Assembly: GCF_000378065.1 (NCBI RefSeq)
Contig: NZ_KB899151.1
Span: forward strand, 1-64,000
Direction: 5' to 3'
From: Porphyromonas gulae DSM 15663
GTDB taxonomy: Bacteria; Bacteroidota; Bacteroidia; Bacteroidales; Porphyromonadaceae
Length of the DNA stretch: 64,000 bases
Below, piece by piece: positions 53,962 through 62,862 of the stretch. The notes beneath the pieces were generated by a model, which was not told the DNA's origin, searched no databases, and worked only from the letters and a program-made list of their open reading frames with translations. The stretch's first letter is position 1. Each line of letters opens with the position of its first letter. The position numbers and the translations under genes are program-made.

Positions 53962-54981
53962 CTAACGGCGAATTTTGCCGGTGGCGCGTGCCCAACGAAT
54001 GGTCTCGGCCAAACCCTGCTCCAGATTATAGCGAGGAGAAAAACCGATTGCCCTGATCGGAGAAGAGTCGCACCGCCAGTTGCGTTGGGCTATGATGGCG
54101 TATTTATCAAGGTTGAGCGGTGTCAATGTGCCGCTGAGGTCTGCCCATTTTTGACCGATGTAGCAGGCGGTTTTTACTAAAGGCAGGGGAATGCGCAAAT
54201 GGCATACGTTTTTTCGGCCGAGCAGGCGTTGGATCATCCGTCCGAACTCTATATCTGTGTATTCTTTTCCGTCCGAAACAATGTACTTCTGCCCTGCTGC
54301 ATCGGGGTGTTCGGCTGCGGTGAAAACCGCTGAAGCCAGATCCTCTGCGTAAATAAAAGTGAGTGTCTGCGGCGTACTGCCCGTGGAGAAATCGAATCCC
54401 TGATCGACGCTGCGGATTGCCATCAGATAGTCTTGGTCGTGAGGACCGTAAACTCCTGTGGGTTGTATTATGGTATAGGGTATTTTGGCAAAGGTTTGCA
54501 CATATTGCTCTGCCAGCAACTTGCTCTCTCCATAGGCAGTCGTAGGATCGGGGACGGAAGAGGAGGAAAGAGGTTGGCAGTCATCGGGAGGAGCTCCATA
54601 GCTGCCCATACTGCTCATCAGGACAAAGCGTTCGGGACAGTGCTTTGCCCCCTGTAATCCTATCAGAAAACGCTTGGTCTGCTCTGCATTGATCTCTCTG
54701 AAAAGAGAGGTGTCCCGAGCTTTGGTTATACCCGCATTGTGGATAACCAAGTGCCATGCGGATTCACCTTCGGGAGCCGTCTCGTCAGCCAAGCGAGCAA
54801 TATCGGACAGATCGTGGTAGTTGATCTCTACAAACCGGATCCGGCTGTCTGTCAGGCGTGAGCGATCGCTGTGGGGACGCACAGCCGCCCACACTTCATA
54901 TTGACGGCGCAGGGCTTCTTCGACCAAATAGCCGCCGATGAAGCCCGTTGCCCCCGTGATGAGAACTCGCTTGTCCCCCAC
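53962..54981 (-). CDS. NAD-dependent epimerase/dehydratase family (extended SDR)
   Basis: 339 residues. N-terminal MGDKRVLITGATGFIGGYLVEEAL is the Rossmann glycine motif GxxGxxG, and the YGESKLLAEQYV motif supplies the catalytic YxxxK. MSSMGSYGAPP is the Ser position and PTGVYGPHDQDYL the substrate loop. The family acts on nucleotide-sugars or isoprenoid-like substrates; the exact one is unknown. Four bp from the next gene (YitT) on the same strand, likely an operon. Confidence 0.85.
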   Translation of the reverse strand: MGDKRVLITGATGFIGGYLVEEALRRQYEVWAAVRPHSDRSRLTDSRIRFVEINYHDLSDIARLADETAPEGESAWHLVIHNAGITKARDTSLFREINAEQTKRFLIGLQGAKHCPERFVLMSSMGSYGAPPDDCQPLSSSSVPDPTTAYGESKLLAEQYVQTFAKIPYTIIQPTGVYGPHDQDYLMAIRSVDQGFDFSTGSTPQTLTFIYAEDLASAVFTAAEHPDAAGQKYIVSDGKEYTDIEFGRMIQRLLGRKNVCHLRIPLPLVKTACYIGQKWADLSGTLTPLNLDKYAIIAQRNWRCDSSPIRAIGFSPRYNLEQGLAETIRWARATGKIRR

Positions 54982-54985
54982 GTTG

Positions 54986-55921
54986 TTATTTCCTTATTGC
55001 TTGGAATCCTTCCCCATATACCCCTCTCACTACGGATTCGGATACAAAGGCTTTGGGGTCGATCTCCTGAATGATTCTGTGGATGGATAGGCTTTGTGTC
55101 TTGCGTGCAACGACCACAAGGACTTTACAAGGTTGGCCGGAATAGCCTCCTGTAGCATCCAGCAGGGTGCACCCCCTTTTGATACGCTCCTGAATGGCAT
55201 TGCTGAGCTCTTCGTTTTTGAGACTGAAGATGAGGAATTGCACGGACTGTCTATTCGAATTGAGATACCAATCCAAGGCCGTAGATACGAGGATAACCTC
55301 TACGGCAGAATAGATAAGCAGGTTGAAAGCGTCGGAAGGTGACTTGCCGGCGATGTAGACATTGACCAGATACGAGCACAAAATAATGGTACAGTCCACC
55401 AGTAGAATGGCGCGCCCGAACGACATGTTCTTGTACTTGTTCATGATGGCTACGATAATATCGGTACCGCCCGTACTGGAGTTCACGGAGAACACTACCG
55501 CAATCCCCAGACCGCTAAGAATGGAGCCGATCACCAGTGCTAAGGCCGGTTCGTCCGGCAGTAGGAGAGGGGTAAAAACTTTTGCGCCATTGACGATCTC
55601 CGTGACGACCAGATACTCTTCACCGATCGGGATGATAATGGCCAGTACGACCACGCTTATGACCGTCTTGACCATGAAACGCCATCCCAAGAAGATCAGA
55701 GCGAGTACTGCTAATCCCACATTGATGATATTGTACGGTATCGCAGCCGGAATACCCGTGGCTATTTTGATCAGAGTGGAGATACCGGCCAATCCTCCCG
55801 TGGTGATTCCTTGGGAAAGGATGAAGCCCGTCCACGCAAAAGCATAGATGGAGCATCCCAGAATAATAAGGATGTAGTCGTGGACTTTGTAATAGAGTTT
55901 TGAAGTTTTTGTAAGAGCCAT
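54986..55921 (-). CDS. YitT family membrane protein (DUF161 plus DUF2179)
   Basis: 311 residues. The N-terminal two-thirds has about six hydrophobic segments (ILGCSIYAFAWTGFILSQGITTGGLAGISTLI, PYNIINVGLAVLALIFLGWRF, IVVAFSVNSSTGGTDIIVAIM). The C-terminal domain (about 235-311, ELSNAIQERIKRGCTLLDATGGYSGQPCKVLVVVARKTQ) is DUF2179. Function unknown in this group. Confidence 0.85.
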   Translation of the reverse strand: MALTKTSKLYYKVHDYILIILGCSIYAFAWTGFILSQGITTGGLAGISTLIKIATGIPAAIPYNIINVGLAVLALIFLGWRFMVKTVISVVVLAIIIPIGEEYLVVTEIVNGAKVFTPLLLPDEPALALVIGSILSGLGIAVVFSVNSSTGGTDIIVAIMNKYKNMSFGRAILLVDCTIILCSYLVNVYIAGKSPSDAFNLLIYSAVEVILVSTALDWYLNSNRQSVQFLIFSLKNEELSNAIQERIKRGCTLLDATGGYSGQPCKVLVVVARKTQSLSIHRIIQEIDPKAFVSESVVRGVYGEGFQAIRK

Positions 55922-55986
55922 AGCGATGATTATTTTCTTGTCTGTATCTTCTATTGGTTGAATCCTGAGTGGAGCGAAGAAGGAGT

Positions 55987-56634
55987 TCAGTTCCCTTTCC
56001 GTGCCGAACGTCGTTTTTTCTTGTAGAACATTATCAGGAGCACTACGACAACGACTCCCATTATGGAGAACCCGATTTCGTGGCTGTATTTATTGACTTT
56101 CTCCAAAAGTTGCTCCTGCGTTTCTATGCCGGGCACCTTGGCCAGATTATAGCCTATCGCCGCCAATATACAGTTCCAAATGCCGGCTCCGAGCATGGTG
56201 TAAGAGATGAAGGGGAGAAACTTCATGCGTGCCAGCCCTGCCGGTATGGAAATCAACTGTCTGACGGCAGGAATCAGTCGGCCTACCAGCGTGGAGACAG
56301 CTCCGTTCTTGTCGAAGTATTGCTCTGCATACCGTACTTTCTCCTCGTTGATCAGACACAAATGCCCGAACTTACTGTTGGCAAATGCGTAGACGATAGG
56401 ACGGCCGAGCCATAGAGCCAGTACATAGTTCACGGCAGCTCCTATTCCGGCACCGATGGTGGCGAACAGGATCACGAGGAAAACGTTCAGCCCATTTTGC
56501 CCCGTGGCGGCCATCCATGCAGCCGGGGGCACAATAATCTCTGACGGGAACGGAATAAACGAACTCTCGATGGCCATCAAAAACATGATAGTCCAATAGT
56601 TCAGGTGCGCAAGGCACCACTGAATAAATCCCAT
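55987..56634 (-). CDS. DedA family membrane protein
   Basis: 215 residues, flippase-like family for C55-P/phospholipid recycling in characterised members. Hallmarks: ESSFIPFPSEIIVPPAAWMAATGQN, the GAGIGAAVNYVLALWLGRPI loop, and GRLIPAVRQLISIPAGLARM with the GRxxPxxR motif. About five membrane helices and a basic C-terminus (KKKRRSARKGN). Start MGFIQWCLAHLNYW. Confidence 0.9.
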   Translation of the reverse strand: MGFIQWCLAHLNYWTIMFLMAIESSFIPFPSEIIVPPAAWMAATGQNGLNVFLVILFATIGAGIGAAVNYVLALWLGRPIVYAFANSKFGHLCLINEEKVRYAEQYFDKNGAVSTLVGRLIPAVRQLISIPAGLARMKFLPFISYTMLGAGIWNCILAAIGYNLAKVPGIETQEQLLEKVNKYSHEIGFSIMGVVVVVLLIMFYKKKRRSARKGN

Positions 56635-56658
56635 AGGTGCGAGTGAGATAAAAGTTCT

Positions 56659-58359
56659 TTATGCGTTCTTTTGGGCTTTCTGCCAAGAATCTTTCAGCGA
56701 AACCGTGCGGTTGAAAACCAATGCCCCCGGACGGCTATCCGGATCCACCGTGAAGTAACCTATGCGCTGGAATTGGAAGTGCGATCCCGGAGCGGCATCT
56801 GCGAGGAAAGGCTCCACGCGACAGTTTTTCAGCACCTTGAGAGAATCCGGATTCAGCATCTCGGCCAGAGTCTTGTCTTTGATGTCCGACGGGTTTTCGT
56901 CAGTGAAGAGCCGATCGTACAGTCGTACCTCTGCTGGCAGACTGTGCTGTGCCGATACCCAATGGATGGTGCCCTTTACCTTGCGGTTGCTCTCAGGCAT
57001 ACCGGAGAGCGTCAGCGGATCGTACTCGGCATATACTTCCACGACATTTCCTTCCTCGTCCTTTTTGCATCCCGTACAACGGACTATGTAAGAGCTCTTC
57101 AAGCGTACTTCCTGCCCGGGCGTCATTCGGAAGTATTTCTTGGGAGCATCCTCCATGAAATCCTCCCTCTCTATGTACAGTTCGCGAGCGAAAGTAATCG
57201 TATGTACGCCGGCAGACTCATCTTCCGGATTGTTCACGGCAGCCATCTCTTCCGTCTTGTCCTCGGGATAGTTCGTGATCACCAGCTTGATCGGATCTAT
57301 TACACCGGAAACCCTTGTGGCACGCTTATTCAAGTCCTCCCGGACAGCATGCTCCAGAAGGGCTACGTCTATAATGCCATCGTATTTGGTATAGCCTATT
57401 TTGTCTATGAAGTTGCGGATCGACTCCGGTGTGTAGCCACGACGGCGATAGCCGCACAAAGTAGGCATACGGGGATCGTCCCAGCCCGATACCAGCCCGT
57501 CTTTGACGAGCTGGAGCAGCTTGCGCTTGCTCATCATCGTATAGGTCAGATTCAGGCGGTTGAACTCTATCTGACGCGGTGCATAGCTGTCTTTCCTGAG
57601 CAGCTCGATAAAGTAATTGTAGAGGGGACGATGCACCTCGAATTCGAGGGTGCAGATCGAATGCGTGACTCCTTCGAAATAATCGCTCTGGCCGTGAGCA
57701 AAGTCGTACATCGGGTAGACATTCCATTCGTTGCCCGTACGATGATGTGGATGCTTGATGATGCGATAGATAATCGGATCTCGGAAGTGCATATTGGACG
57801 AAGCCATATCGATCTTGGCACGCAGGGTCATGGCACCTTCTTCGAACTCTCCGGCATTCATTCGACGGAAGAGGTCGAGGCTCTCTTCTGCCGGACGATC
57901 GCGGAACGGACTGGCCGTGCCGGGCACAGTCGGGCTACCCTTCTGTGCGGCGATCTGCTCGGCTGTCTGCTCATCCACATAAGCGTGTCCCTCGCGAATC
58001 AATCGCTCGGCGAAGTCGTACAATTCCTGAAAATAGTCGGAAGCATAGTAGATATTGCCCCAGTGGAAGCCAAGCCATTCTATATCTTCTCTGATGGCAT
58101 CCACGTACTCCACGTCCTCTTTCACCGGATTGGTGTCGTCGAAGCGCAGGTTGCAGACGCCTCCGTATCGCTGAGCTATACCGAAGTCTATGCAGATAGC
58201 TTTGGCATGGCCGATATGGAGATAGCCGTTGGGTTCCGGAGGGAAACGTGTCTGGATTCGACCGTCATTCTTCCCTTCGGACAGGTCCGATTCCACGATT
58301 TGCTCGATGAAGTTAAGACTCTTCTTTTCCTCTATGCCACTGTTCTTATTTTCGTTCAT
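56659..58359 (-). CDS. glnS: Glutaminyl-tRNA synthetase
   Basis: Class I aminoacyl-tRNA synthetase. 566 residues, usual length. HIGH signature in RFPPEPNGYLHIGHAKAICIDFG (about 40-62), the tRNA acceptor segment MYDFAHGQSDYFEGVTHSICTLEFEVHRPLY, the KMSKS-like loop MMSKRKLLQLV (about 275-285), and the C-terminal beta-barrel anticodon domains ending FNRTVSLKDSWQK. Upstream hairpin 58447-58481. Confidence 0.97.
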   Translation of the reverse strand: MNENKNSGIEEKKSLNFIEQIVESDLSEGKNDGRIQTRFPPEPNGYLHIGHAKAICIDFGIAQRYGGVCNLRFDDTNPVKEDVEYVDAIREDIEWLGFHWGNIYYASDYFQELYDFAERLIREGHAYVDEQTAEQIAAQKGSPTVPGTASPFRDRPAEESLDLFRRMNAGEFEEGAMTLRAKIDMASSNMHFRDPIIYRIIKHPHHRTGNEWNVYPMYDFAHGQSDYFEGVTHSICTLEFEVHRPLYNYFIELLRKDSYAPRQIEFNRLNLTYTMMSKRKLLQLVKDGLVSGWDDPRMPTLCGYRRRGYTPESIRNFIDKIGYTKYDGIIDVALLEHAVREDLNKRATRVSGVIDPIKLVITNYPEDKTEEMAAVNNPEDESAGVHTITFARELYIEREDFMEDAPKKYFRMTPGQEVRLKSSYIVRCTGCKKDEEGNVVEVYAEYDPLTLSGMPESNRKVKGTIHWVSAQHSLPAEVRLYDRLFTDENPSDIKDKTLAEMLNPDSLKVLKNCRVEPFLADAAPGSHFQFQRIGYFTVDPDSRPGALVFNRTVSLKDSWQKAQKNA

Positions 58360-58446
58360 ATCAATCCGTCTTGCTTGTCCTTATTTACATTAGTGAACAA
58401 AGGTAATGATATTGGGACATAAAATAATCACGGGGCAATCCGCAAA

Positions 58447-58481
58447 GGGGCTGCGCTAAAACCGAATTCTGACACAGCCCC
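58447..58481 (-). terminator. Hairpin between AI-2E family gene and glnS
   Basis: GGGGCTG / CAGCCCC stem with a 21-nt loop, 48 bp beyond the stop of the minus-strand AI-2E gene. There is no clear U-tract on the minus strand, so termination is uncertain. Confidence 0.45.
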
Positions 58482-58528
58482 AAACGAATCGGCGTTCAGC
58501 GGAGAGAAACTTTTGTGCCCGTGCTAAA

Positions 58529-59689
58529 TCATTTTTCCGCCTTTCGGCTATGCTTTCTAAACAGTCCTTTCCTGGGCACAACCTCTTCATCTTCCTCTCG
58601 GATGAACTTGGGATCCTGGATCACATAGCGTTTGTACACGGAGTAAAGCGACATGGTGAGCGGCAGGGCAATGAACAGCCCGAAAAAGCCGAGCAGGCTC
58701 CCCCAAATGGAAATCGAAAGCAAAATCATCGCTGGAGACATGCCCATCCTTTTGCCCATGATGTTGGGGGTCAGAATCGTGTCTTGAATTACTTGAACGA
58801 TCATCATCACACCTATACCGAGGGCAAGAACGACGAAGAAATTCTGTCCCGTCTGTGCCGCCTTGAGCACCGACAAGAAAACAATCGGGACCAAACCTAC
58901 TATCTGCAAGTATGGAATCAGATTCAGCATACCGATAAAGAGACCGAGCGTAACTCCCAGAGGAAAGTCGATAATCTTGTAACCGATGGAAAGAAGGATG
59001 CCCACACAAAGGGCAATCAGGGCCTGTCCGCGGAAGTAGCTGTTCATATTCTTGTCCACTTCTTTGAGTATGCTCCTAACACGAATACGGTGTCCGACCG
59101 GGAAAAGATTGACAAACCCTTTGCCCAGCTTTTCGAAATCGAACAAGATGAAAATGAAGTATAAGACGCCGATGAAGAAGATAGTGGTGTAGCTGAACAA
59201 GCTGATCGTCCCGGAGACGAGCTTATTGAGCTGTCCGAATATCTCCTTGCTATTCTCCATCAACTTCTCGTAAGAGATGCCTTTGAACAGATCCTTCATG
59301 CTGCCACTCTCGGACAGGAACTTGCGGATCGGAGCCGGCAGCATCTGTAGCAAATTCTCATCGATGCGGTACTGCTGGAGCAGGGATATTGTTTTGTTTA
59401 CCTCTTCTTCTACAGCAGGAACCAAAGAGAGAACGGCAAAAAAGATCAATGCCGATATGAGAACCAGCACCGTGATCACCGACAGAAAGCGAAAGCGAAA
59501 ATGGAGCCGGTACTGGACAAAACGAACCAGAGGCATCAGCACATAGGCAAGAATCCAAGCCATACAAAAAGGTATGAGGATACCTCTCAGACCGATGGCG
59601 ATGGCCATAATGCCTCCAACCAGCAGGATGATAAATAACAGGCGTGCGGTACGGTCGAACGTAAACTCCCGGTCAAAAAAGCTTTGCAT
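58529..59689 (-). CDS. AI-2E family transporter (TqsA/PerM-like)
   Basis: 386 residues with about eight hydrophobic segments, including LLFIILLVGGIMAIAIGLRGILIPFCMAWILAYVLMPL near the N-terminus and GVTLGLFIGMLNLIPYLQIVGLVP. The C-terminal signature QDTILTPNIMGKRMGMSPAMILLSISIWGSLLGFFGLFIALPL is clear. The family was named for autoinducer-2 export but includes Na+/H+ antiporters; the substrate here is not known. A basic tail (FRKHSRKAEK) ends the protein. Confidence 0.85.
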   Translation of the reverse strand: MQSFFDREFTFDRTARLLFIILLVGGIMAIAIGLRGILIPFCMAWILAYVLMPLVRFVQYRLHFRFRFLSVITVLVLISALIFFAVLSLVPAVEEEVNKTISLLQQYRIDENLLQMLPAPIRKFLSESGSMKDLFKGISYEKLMENSKEIFGQLNKLVSGTISLFSYTTIFFIGVLYFIFILFDFEKLGKGFVNLFPVGHRIRVRSILKEVDKNMNSYFRGQALIALCVGILLSIGYKIIDFPLGVTLGLFIGMLNLIPYLQIVGLVPIVFLSVLKAAQTGQNFFVVLALGIGVMMIVQVIQDTILTPNIMGKRMGMSPAMILLSISIWGSLLGFFGLFIALPLTMSLYSVYKRYVIQDPKFIREEDEEVVPRKGLFRKHSRKAEK

Positions 59690-59884
59690 AGGCAGGATCG
59701 ATTAGAATGTGAGTGAGTTTGGATACCGAAGATAGTCGTTTTTCCTGTTTTCTTTTGCAATTTTCACTATCATCCATGTAGATCGCTTTTTTGAACCGAG
59801 GCTTATCCTCCCTGCATGCTCGAGCCGGTAGGCGAGTGTCAGCTGATCTGCTGTCTCGAAAATGCGAATGGGAAATGCTCGGAT

Positions 59885-60000
59885 TGCGGTCTGAGAATCC
59901 TGAAAAACAGGCGCGAGAATTTTTTCGTTGTGGCGCGTAAAATTTTTACTTTCCGAACCAAAACGAAAAATTTCTCGAGCCACGTTTTGCGGACTGTAGA
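59885..60000 (+). repeat. Dispersed repeat element, diverged copy D
   Basis: Shares ATTGCGGTCTGAGAA, GGCGCGAGAATTTTTTCGTT, GTGGCGCGTAAAATTTTT and CGAACCAAAACGAAAAA blocks with copies A-C, in one array upstream of the mdh promoter. The rest of the gap 59690-60153 holds only that promoter. Confidence 0.5.
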
Positions 60001-60063
60001 GTAGCTGATTTTTGGCGCATGAACAGTTTTGATCCGGTCTACAGGATATTGTTCGGAAACTCT

Positions 60064-60071
60064 TATATTTG
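60064..60071 (+). promoter_or_regulatory. -7 element of the mdh promoter
   Basis: TATATTTG fits TAnnTTTG. A leader of about 76 nt precedes the ATG at 60154. An in-frame ATG at 60019 lies upstream of the predicted transcription start. Confidence 0.45.
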
Positions 60072-60153
60072 TCTGATAGATATGTCGGGAAAGTCGAAGA
60101 AGAGTCGCTATCCCCGAATTACGTTTTCCCAATCTTTTAATAACGGAACAGTT

Positions 60154-61158
60154 ATGAGCTACTTAACAGAAGAAAAATTGACCATTGTCGGTGCAGCCGG
60201 TATGATTGGTTCCAACATGGCTCAGACGGCTGCAATGATGCGTCTGACCCCTAATTTGTGTTTGTACGATCCCTTCGCAGTAGGCTTGGAGGGTGTGGCA
60301 GAGGAAATCCGTCACTGCGGATTCGAAGGCCTGAATCTGACCTTTACATCCGACATCAAAGAGGCTCTTACGGATGCCAAATATATAGTTTCGTCGGGCG
60401 GTGCTCCGCGCAAAGAGGGTATGACCCGTGAGGATCTGCTCAAAGGCAATGCCGAAATCGCTGCACAGCTGGGCAAGGACATCAAGAGCTATTGTCCTGA
60501 CTGTAAGCATGTGATCATCATCTTCAATCCGGCTGACATCACCGGTCTTGTTACGCTCATATATTCAGGGCTGAAGCCTTCGCAGGTGACTACGTTGGCC
60601 GGTCTGGACAGCACACGCCTGCAAAGCGAACTGGCTAAGCACTTCGGCATCAAACAAAGTCTCGTGACCAATACGCGTACTTATGGAGGCCATGGCGAGC
60701 AGATGGCTGTTTTCGCCAGCACAGCCAAGGTAAACGGAACGCCTCTGACCGATCTGATCGGTACCGACAAGCTGACCAATGAGCAGTGGGCAGAACTGAA
60801 ACAGCGCGTCGTGAAAGGTGGGGCCAACATTATCAAACTACGCGGTCGCTCGTCTTTCCAAAGCCCTTCTTACGTGTCTATCGAAATGATTCGTGCTGCC
60901 ATGGGTGGCGAAGCTTTCCGTTGGCCGGCCGGCTGCTATGTGAACGAGCCGGGCTTCGAGCACATCATGATGGCTATGGAGACTACTCTCACGAAAGATG
61001 GCGTGAAGCACAGCGATATCAGCAAACTCGGCAACGAAGCTGAGCGCGCTGAACTCAAGGAAAGCTATAGCCACCTGGCTAAGCTGCGCGACGAAGTGAT
61101 CGCCATGGGCATCATTCCTGCGATCGCTGACTGGAAGACGGTGAATCCGAATCTGTAA
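60154..61158 (+). CDS. mdh: Malate dehydrogenase (Bacteroidota LDH/MDH-like)
   Basis: NAD-dependent interconversion of malate and oxaloacetate in the fumarate branch of fermentation. 334 residues. N-terminal LTIVGAAGMIGSNMAQTAAM (dinucleotide motif), YIVSSGGAPRKEGMTREDLLKGN (substrate loop with the conserved Arg), IIFNPADITGLV, TLAGLDSTRLQ and NTRTYGGHGEQMAVF containing the catalytic His. Start MSYLTEEKLT placed by the Rossmann fold and by the promoter. A good terminator follows. Confidence 0.92.
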   Translation: MSYLTEEKLTIVGAAGMIGSNMAQTAAMMRLTPNLCLYDPFAVGLEGVAEEIRHCGFEGLNLTFTSDIKEALTDAKYIVSSGGAPRKEGMTREDLLKGNAEIAAQLGKDIKSYCPDCKHVIIIFNPADITGLVTLIYSGLKPSQVTTLAGLDSTRLQSELAKHFGIKQSLVTNTRTYGGHGEQMAVFASTAKVNGTPLTDLIGTDKLTNEQWAELKQRVVKGGANIIKLRGRSSFQSPSYVSIEMIRAAMGGEAFRWPAGCYVNEPGFEHIMMAMETTLTKDGVKHSDISKLGNEAERAELKESYSHLAKLRDEVIAMGIIPAIADWKTVNPNL

Positions 61159-61187
61159 GGTTCATCCTTTTGAATGATAATACTCTT

Positions 61188-61247
61188 GAGAGAGAGGGTG
61201 CATCCGAACGATAGGCGTTTCGGTGCTCCCTCTCTCTTTCTTTTTTC
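61188..61247 (+). terminator. Terminator of mdh
   Basis: GAGAGAGAGGG pairs with CCCTCTCTC, the stem extended by imperfect GTGCATCCGAAC / GTTTCGGTGCT pairing. It is followed by TTTCTTTTTT. Confidence 0.75.
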
Positions 61248-61353
61248 GGCTCATTTGGCTTTTTGGGGCTTGTTGGCGATGTTGGTCAGTCGGTAGCATA
61301 AGCCGCTCTCCGCTGCCGGACCTTTCCTTCGCTTGAGCATTTGGACATAAAGG

Positions 61354-61396
61354 AAAAAGCCGAAACTCTCTTGCATTGAAGAGGGCTTCGGCTTTT
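61354..61396. terminator. Bidirectional terminator after mdh and hydrolase gene
   Basis: AAAAAGCCGAA / TTCGGCTTTT with an inner CTCT/AGAG pairing and U-tracts on both strands. It ends the minus-strand hydrolase gene, 21 bp past its stop, and backs up the mdh terminator. Confidence 0.8.
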
Positions 61397-61416
61397 CTGT
61401 TGTAGGGGGATGACTA

Positions 61417-62838
61417 TCAGAGACTGTCCAGGAAGGAGCAGACTACATCCATAAGCTCCGTGTCCACTGTCCTGTCGAGGAAAGCATACTCATCGGGCGT
61501 GCCGAATTCGGCCGTCTGCATGATGTGGTTTACCATAGGCAGGTACACTACCTTGTTGGGCGTATTGCCCGTATCTGTACCGAGGAGGAACTTCATCTTG
61601 GACATATTCACCTCCTGCAATACCTGCTTATCCATACCACCATATATAGCCATTGTAGGAGGAAGGGGATGGCTGCCCACTCCGGATGCTACGTCCAGTA
61701 GCGGTGCGGGATCGTAGCTAAGGAAGTGCCTCATCCATGGATTGGACAGCTGCTCTGTCATGAGCTTGATACCTTGTTCTTTCATCTCATCGGTCATTGC
61801 CTGAGGGAAGAGCACGGAAGCGTTGGAGCGACAGTAGGATTCGATCCGAGCGCGAATATCCGATGCAGTACCGGGAGCAGTGGCCAAGCGGATCAGCTCT
61901 TCCATGGCTGCCCGCTTCGCTGCGTTCTGCGGTTGCCCCGTTGCGATTTCATCAATCGCGGCATTTTGCGAAAGCAGTATCTCCGCACCTTTTACAGAGG
62001 GTGCCCCTACAAGAACGAGACCCGCAACTCCTCCTACACGGCGAGCGACCATCGGAGCGATGATACCGCCTTCGCTATGACCGAAGAGGAATACTTTGTT
62101 GGTTAGTCGGGGATAGTGATGGCGCAGATAGGCCAGTTCACTCTCGATATCGCCGGCCAACGTGTCTGTCGTGGCCTGCGAAGCATCGCCGGCACTCTCA
62201 CCGAATCCGCGATCATCGCAGCGAAGCACGGCATAGCCATGGCGGGTAAGCTGATCGGCGAGCACAGCGAAAGGTTTGTGGTCGAATATGGTTTCATCCC
62301 TGTCCTGCAAGCCACTCCCACTGATCAGGATCACTGTCCCTTTGGTTTGGGCTGCATCTTTGGGGGCAGTGAGTGTACCTGCAATCGTGAAACCATCGGT
62401 TTTATGCGGGATCTTCACCTCTATTACATCGTATGGGAAGGGCGGTTGAGGCGTCTGAGGGCGATAAGACTTGGCGGCATCCAGTCCGCGATAGAGGGAC
62501 ATCATCGTGCCGAAACGTCCTTGTCTGAATTCTCCTTGGATAGAGTCGCTCTTGAGCTTGCCTCTGTAGGAGAGAAGGAGATCCTTGACAGCGATGTTGA
62601 GGCTGTCGCCGGCGATCGTAACAGAAGAAAGCGGTATGCCGAATGCTTTCTGGTCAGGGCTGTCCATCGTGCCCTGCCAAGTGTCGCCCGTCTGTTTGAG
62701 GTGAAAAACCAATGCCAAGGATCCGTTCCCACGAGGAATACGTCCACTCCAGTCGCCGGCAAATTTTTGCGACTTGCAGCTCATTGTAGTCATAAGAAGT
62801 ACTACTGCATAGATGATAATAATGACTTTATGCTTCAT
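61417..62838 (-). CDS. Alpha/beta hydrolase lipoprotein (S9-like), unknown substrate
   Basis: 473 residues. A lipoprotein signal ends at a Cys in TTMSCKSQ near residue 21. An N-terminal beta-rich domain (about 25-125, WSGRIPRGNGSLALVFHLKQTGDTWQGTMDSPDQKAFGIPL) is followed by the hydrolase domain with ISGSGLQDRD, CDDRGFGESAGD and the nucleophile elbow GHSEGGIIAPM. The Asp and His are probably in YGGMDKQV and VNHIMQ. Likely an outer-membrane- or periplasm-facing esterase or peptidase; substrate unknown. Confidence 0.85.
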   Translation of the reverse strand: MKHKVIIIIYAVVLLMTTMSCKSQKFAGDWSGRIPRGNGSLALVFHLKQTGDTWQGTMDSPDQKAFGIPLSSVTIAGDSLNIAVKDLLLSYRGKLKSDSIQGEFRQGRFGTMMSLYRGLDAAKSYRPQTPQPPFPYDVIEVKIPHKTDGFTIAGTLTAPKDAAQTKGTVILISGSGLQDRDETIFDHKPFAVLADQLTRHGYAVLRCDDRGFGESAGDASQATTDTLAGDIESELAYLRHHYPRLTNKVFLFGHSEGGIIAPMVARRVGGVAGLVLVGAPSVKGAEILLSQNAAIDEIATGQPQNAAKRAAMEELIRLATAPGTASDIRARIESYCRSNASVLFPQAMTDEMKEQGIKLMTEQLSNPWMRHFLSYDPAPLLDVASGVGSHPLPPTMAIYGGMDKQVLQEVNMSKMKFLLGTDTGNTPNKVVYLPMVNHIMQTAEFGTPDEYAFLDRTVDTELMDVVCSFLDSL

Positions 62839-62862
62839 AACGATTGAGAATAATAGTTTTCC

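Noticed and set aside
56671-58422. 583-codon plus-strand frame opposite glnS
   Set aside because: Shadow of glutaminyl-tRNA synthetase, which carries HIGH and MSK motifs; no independent support.
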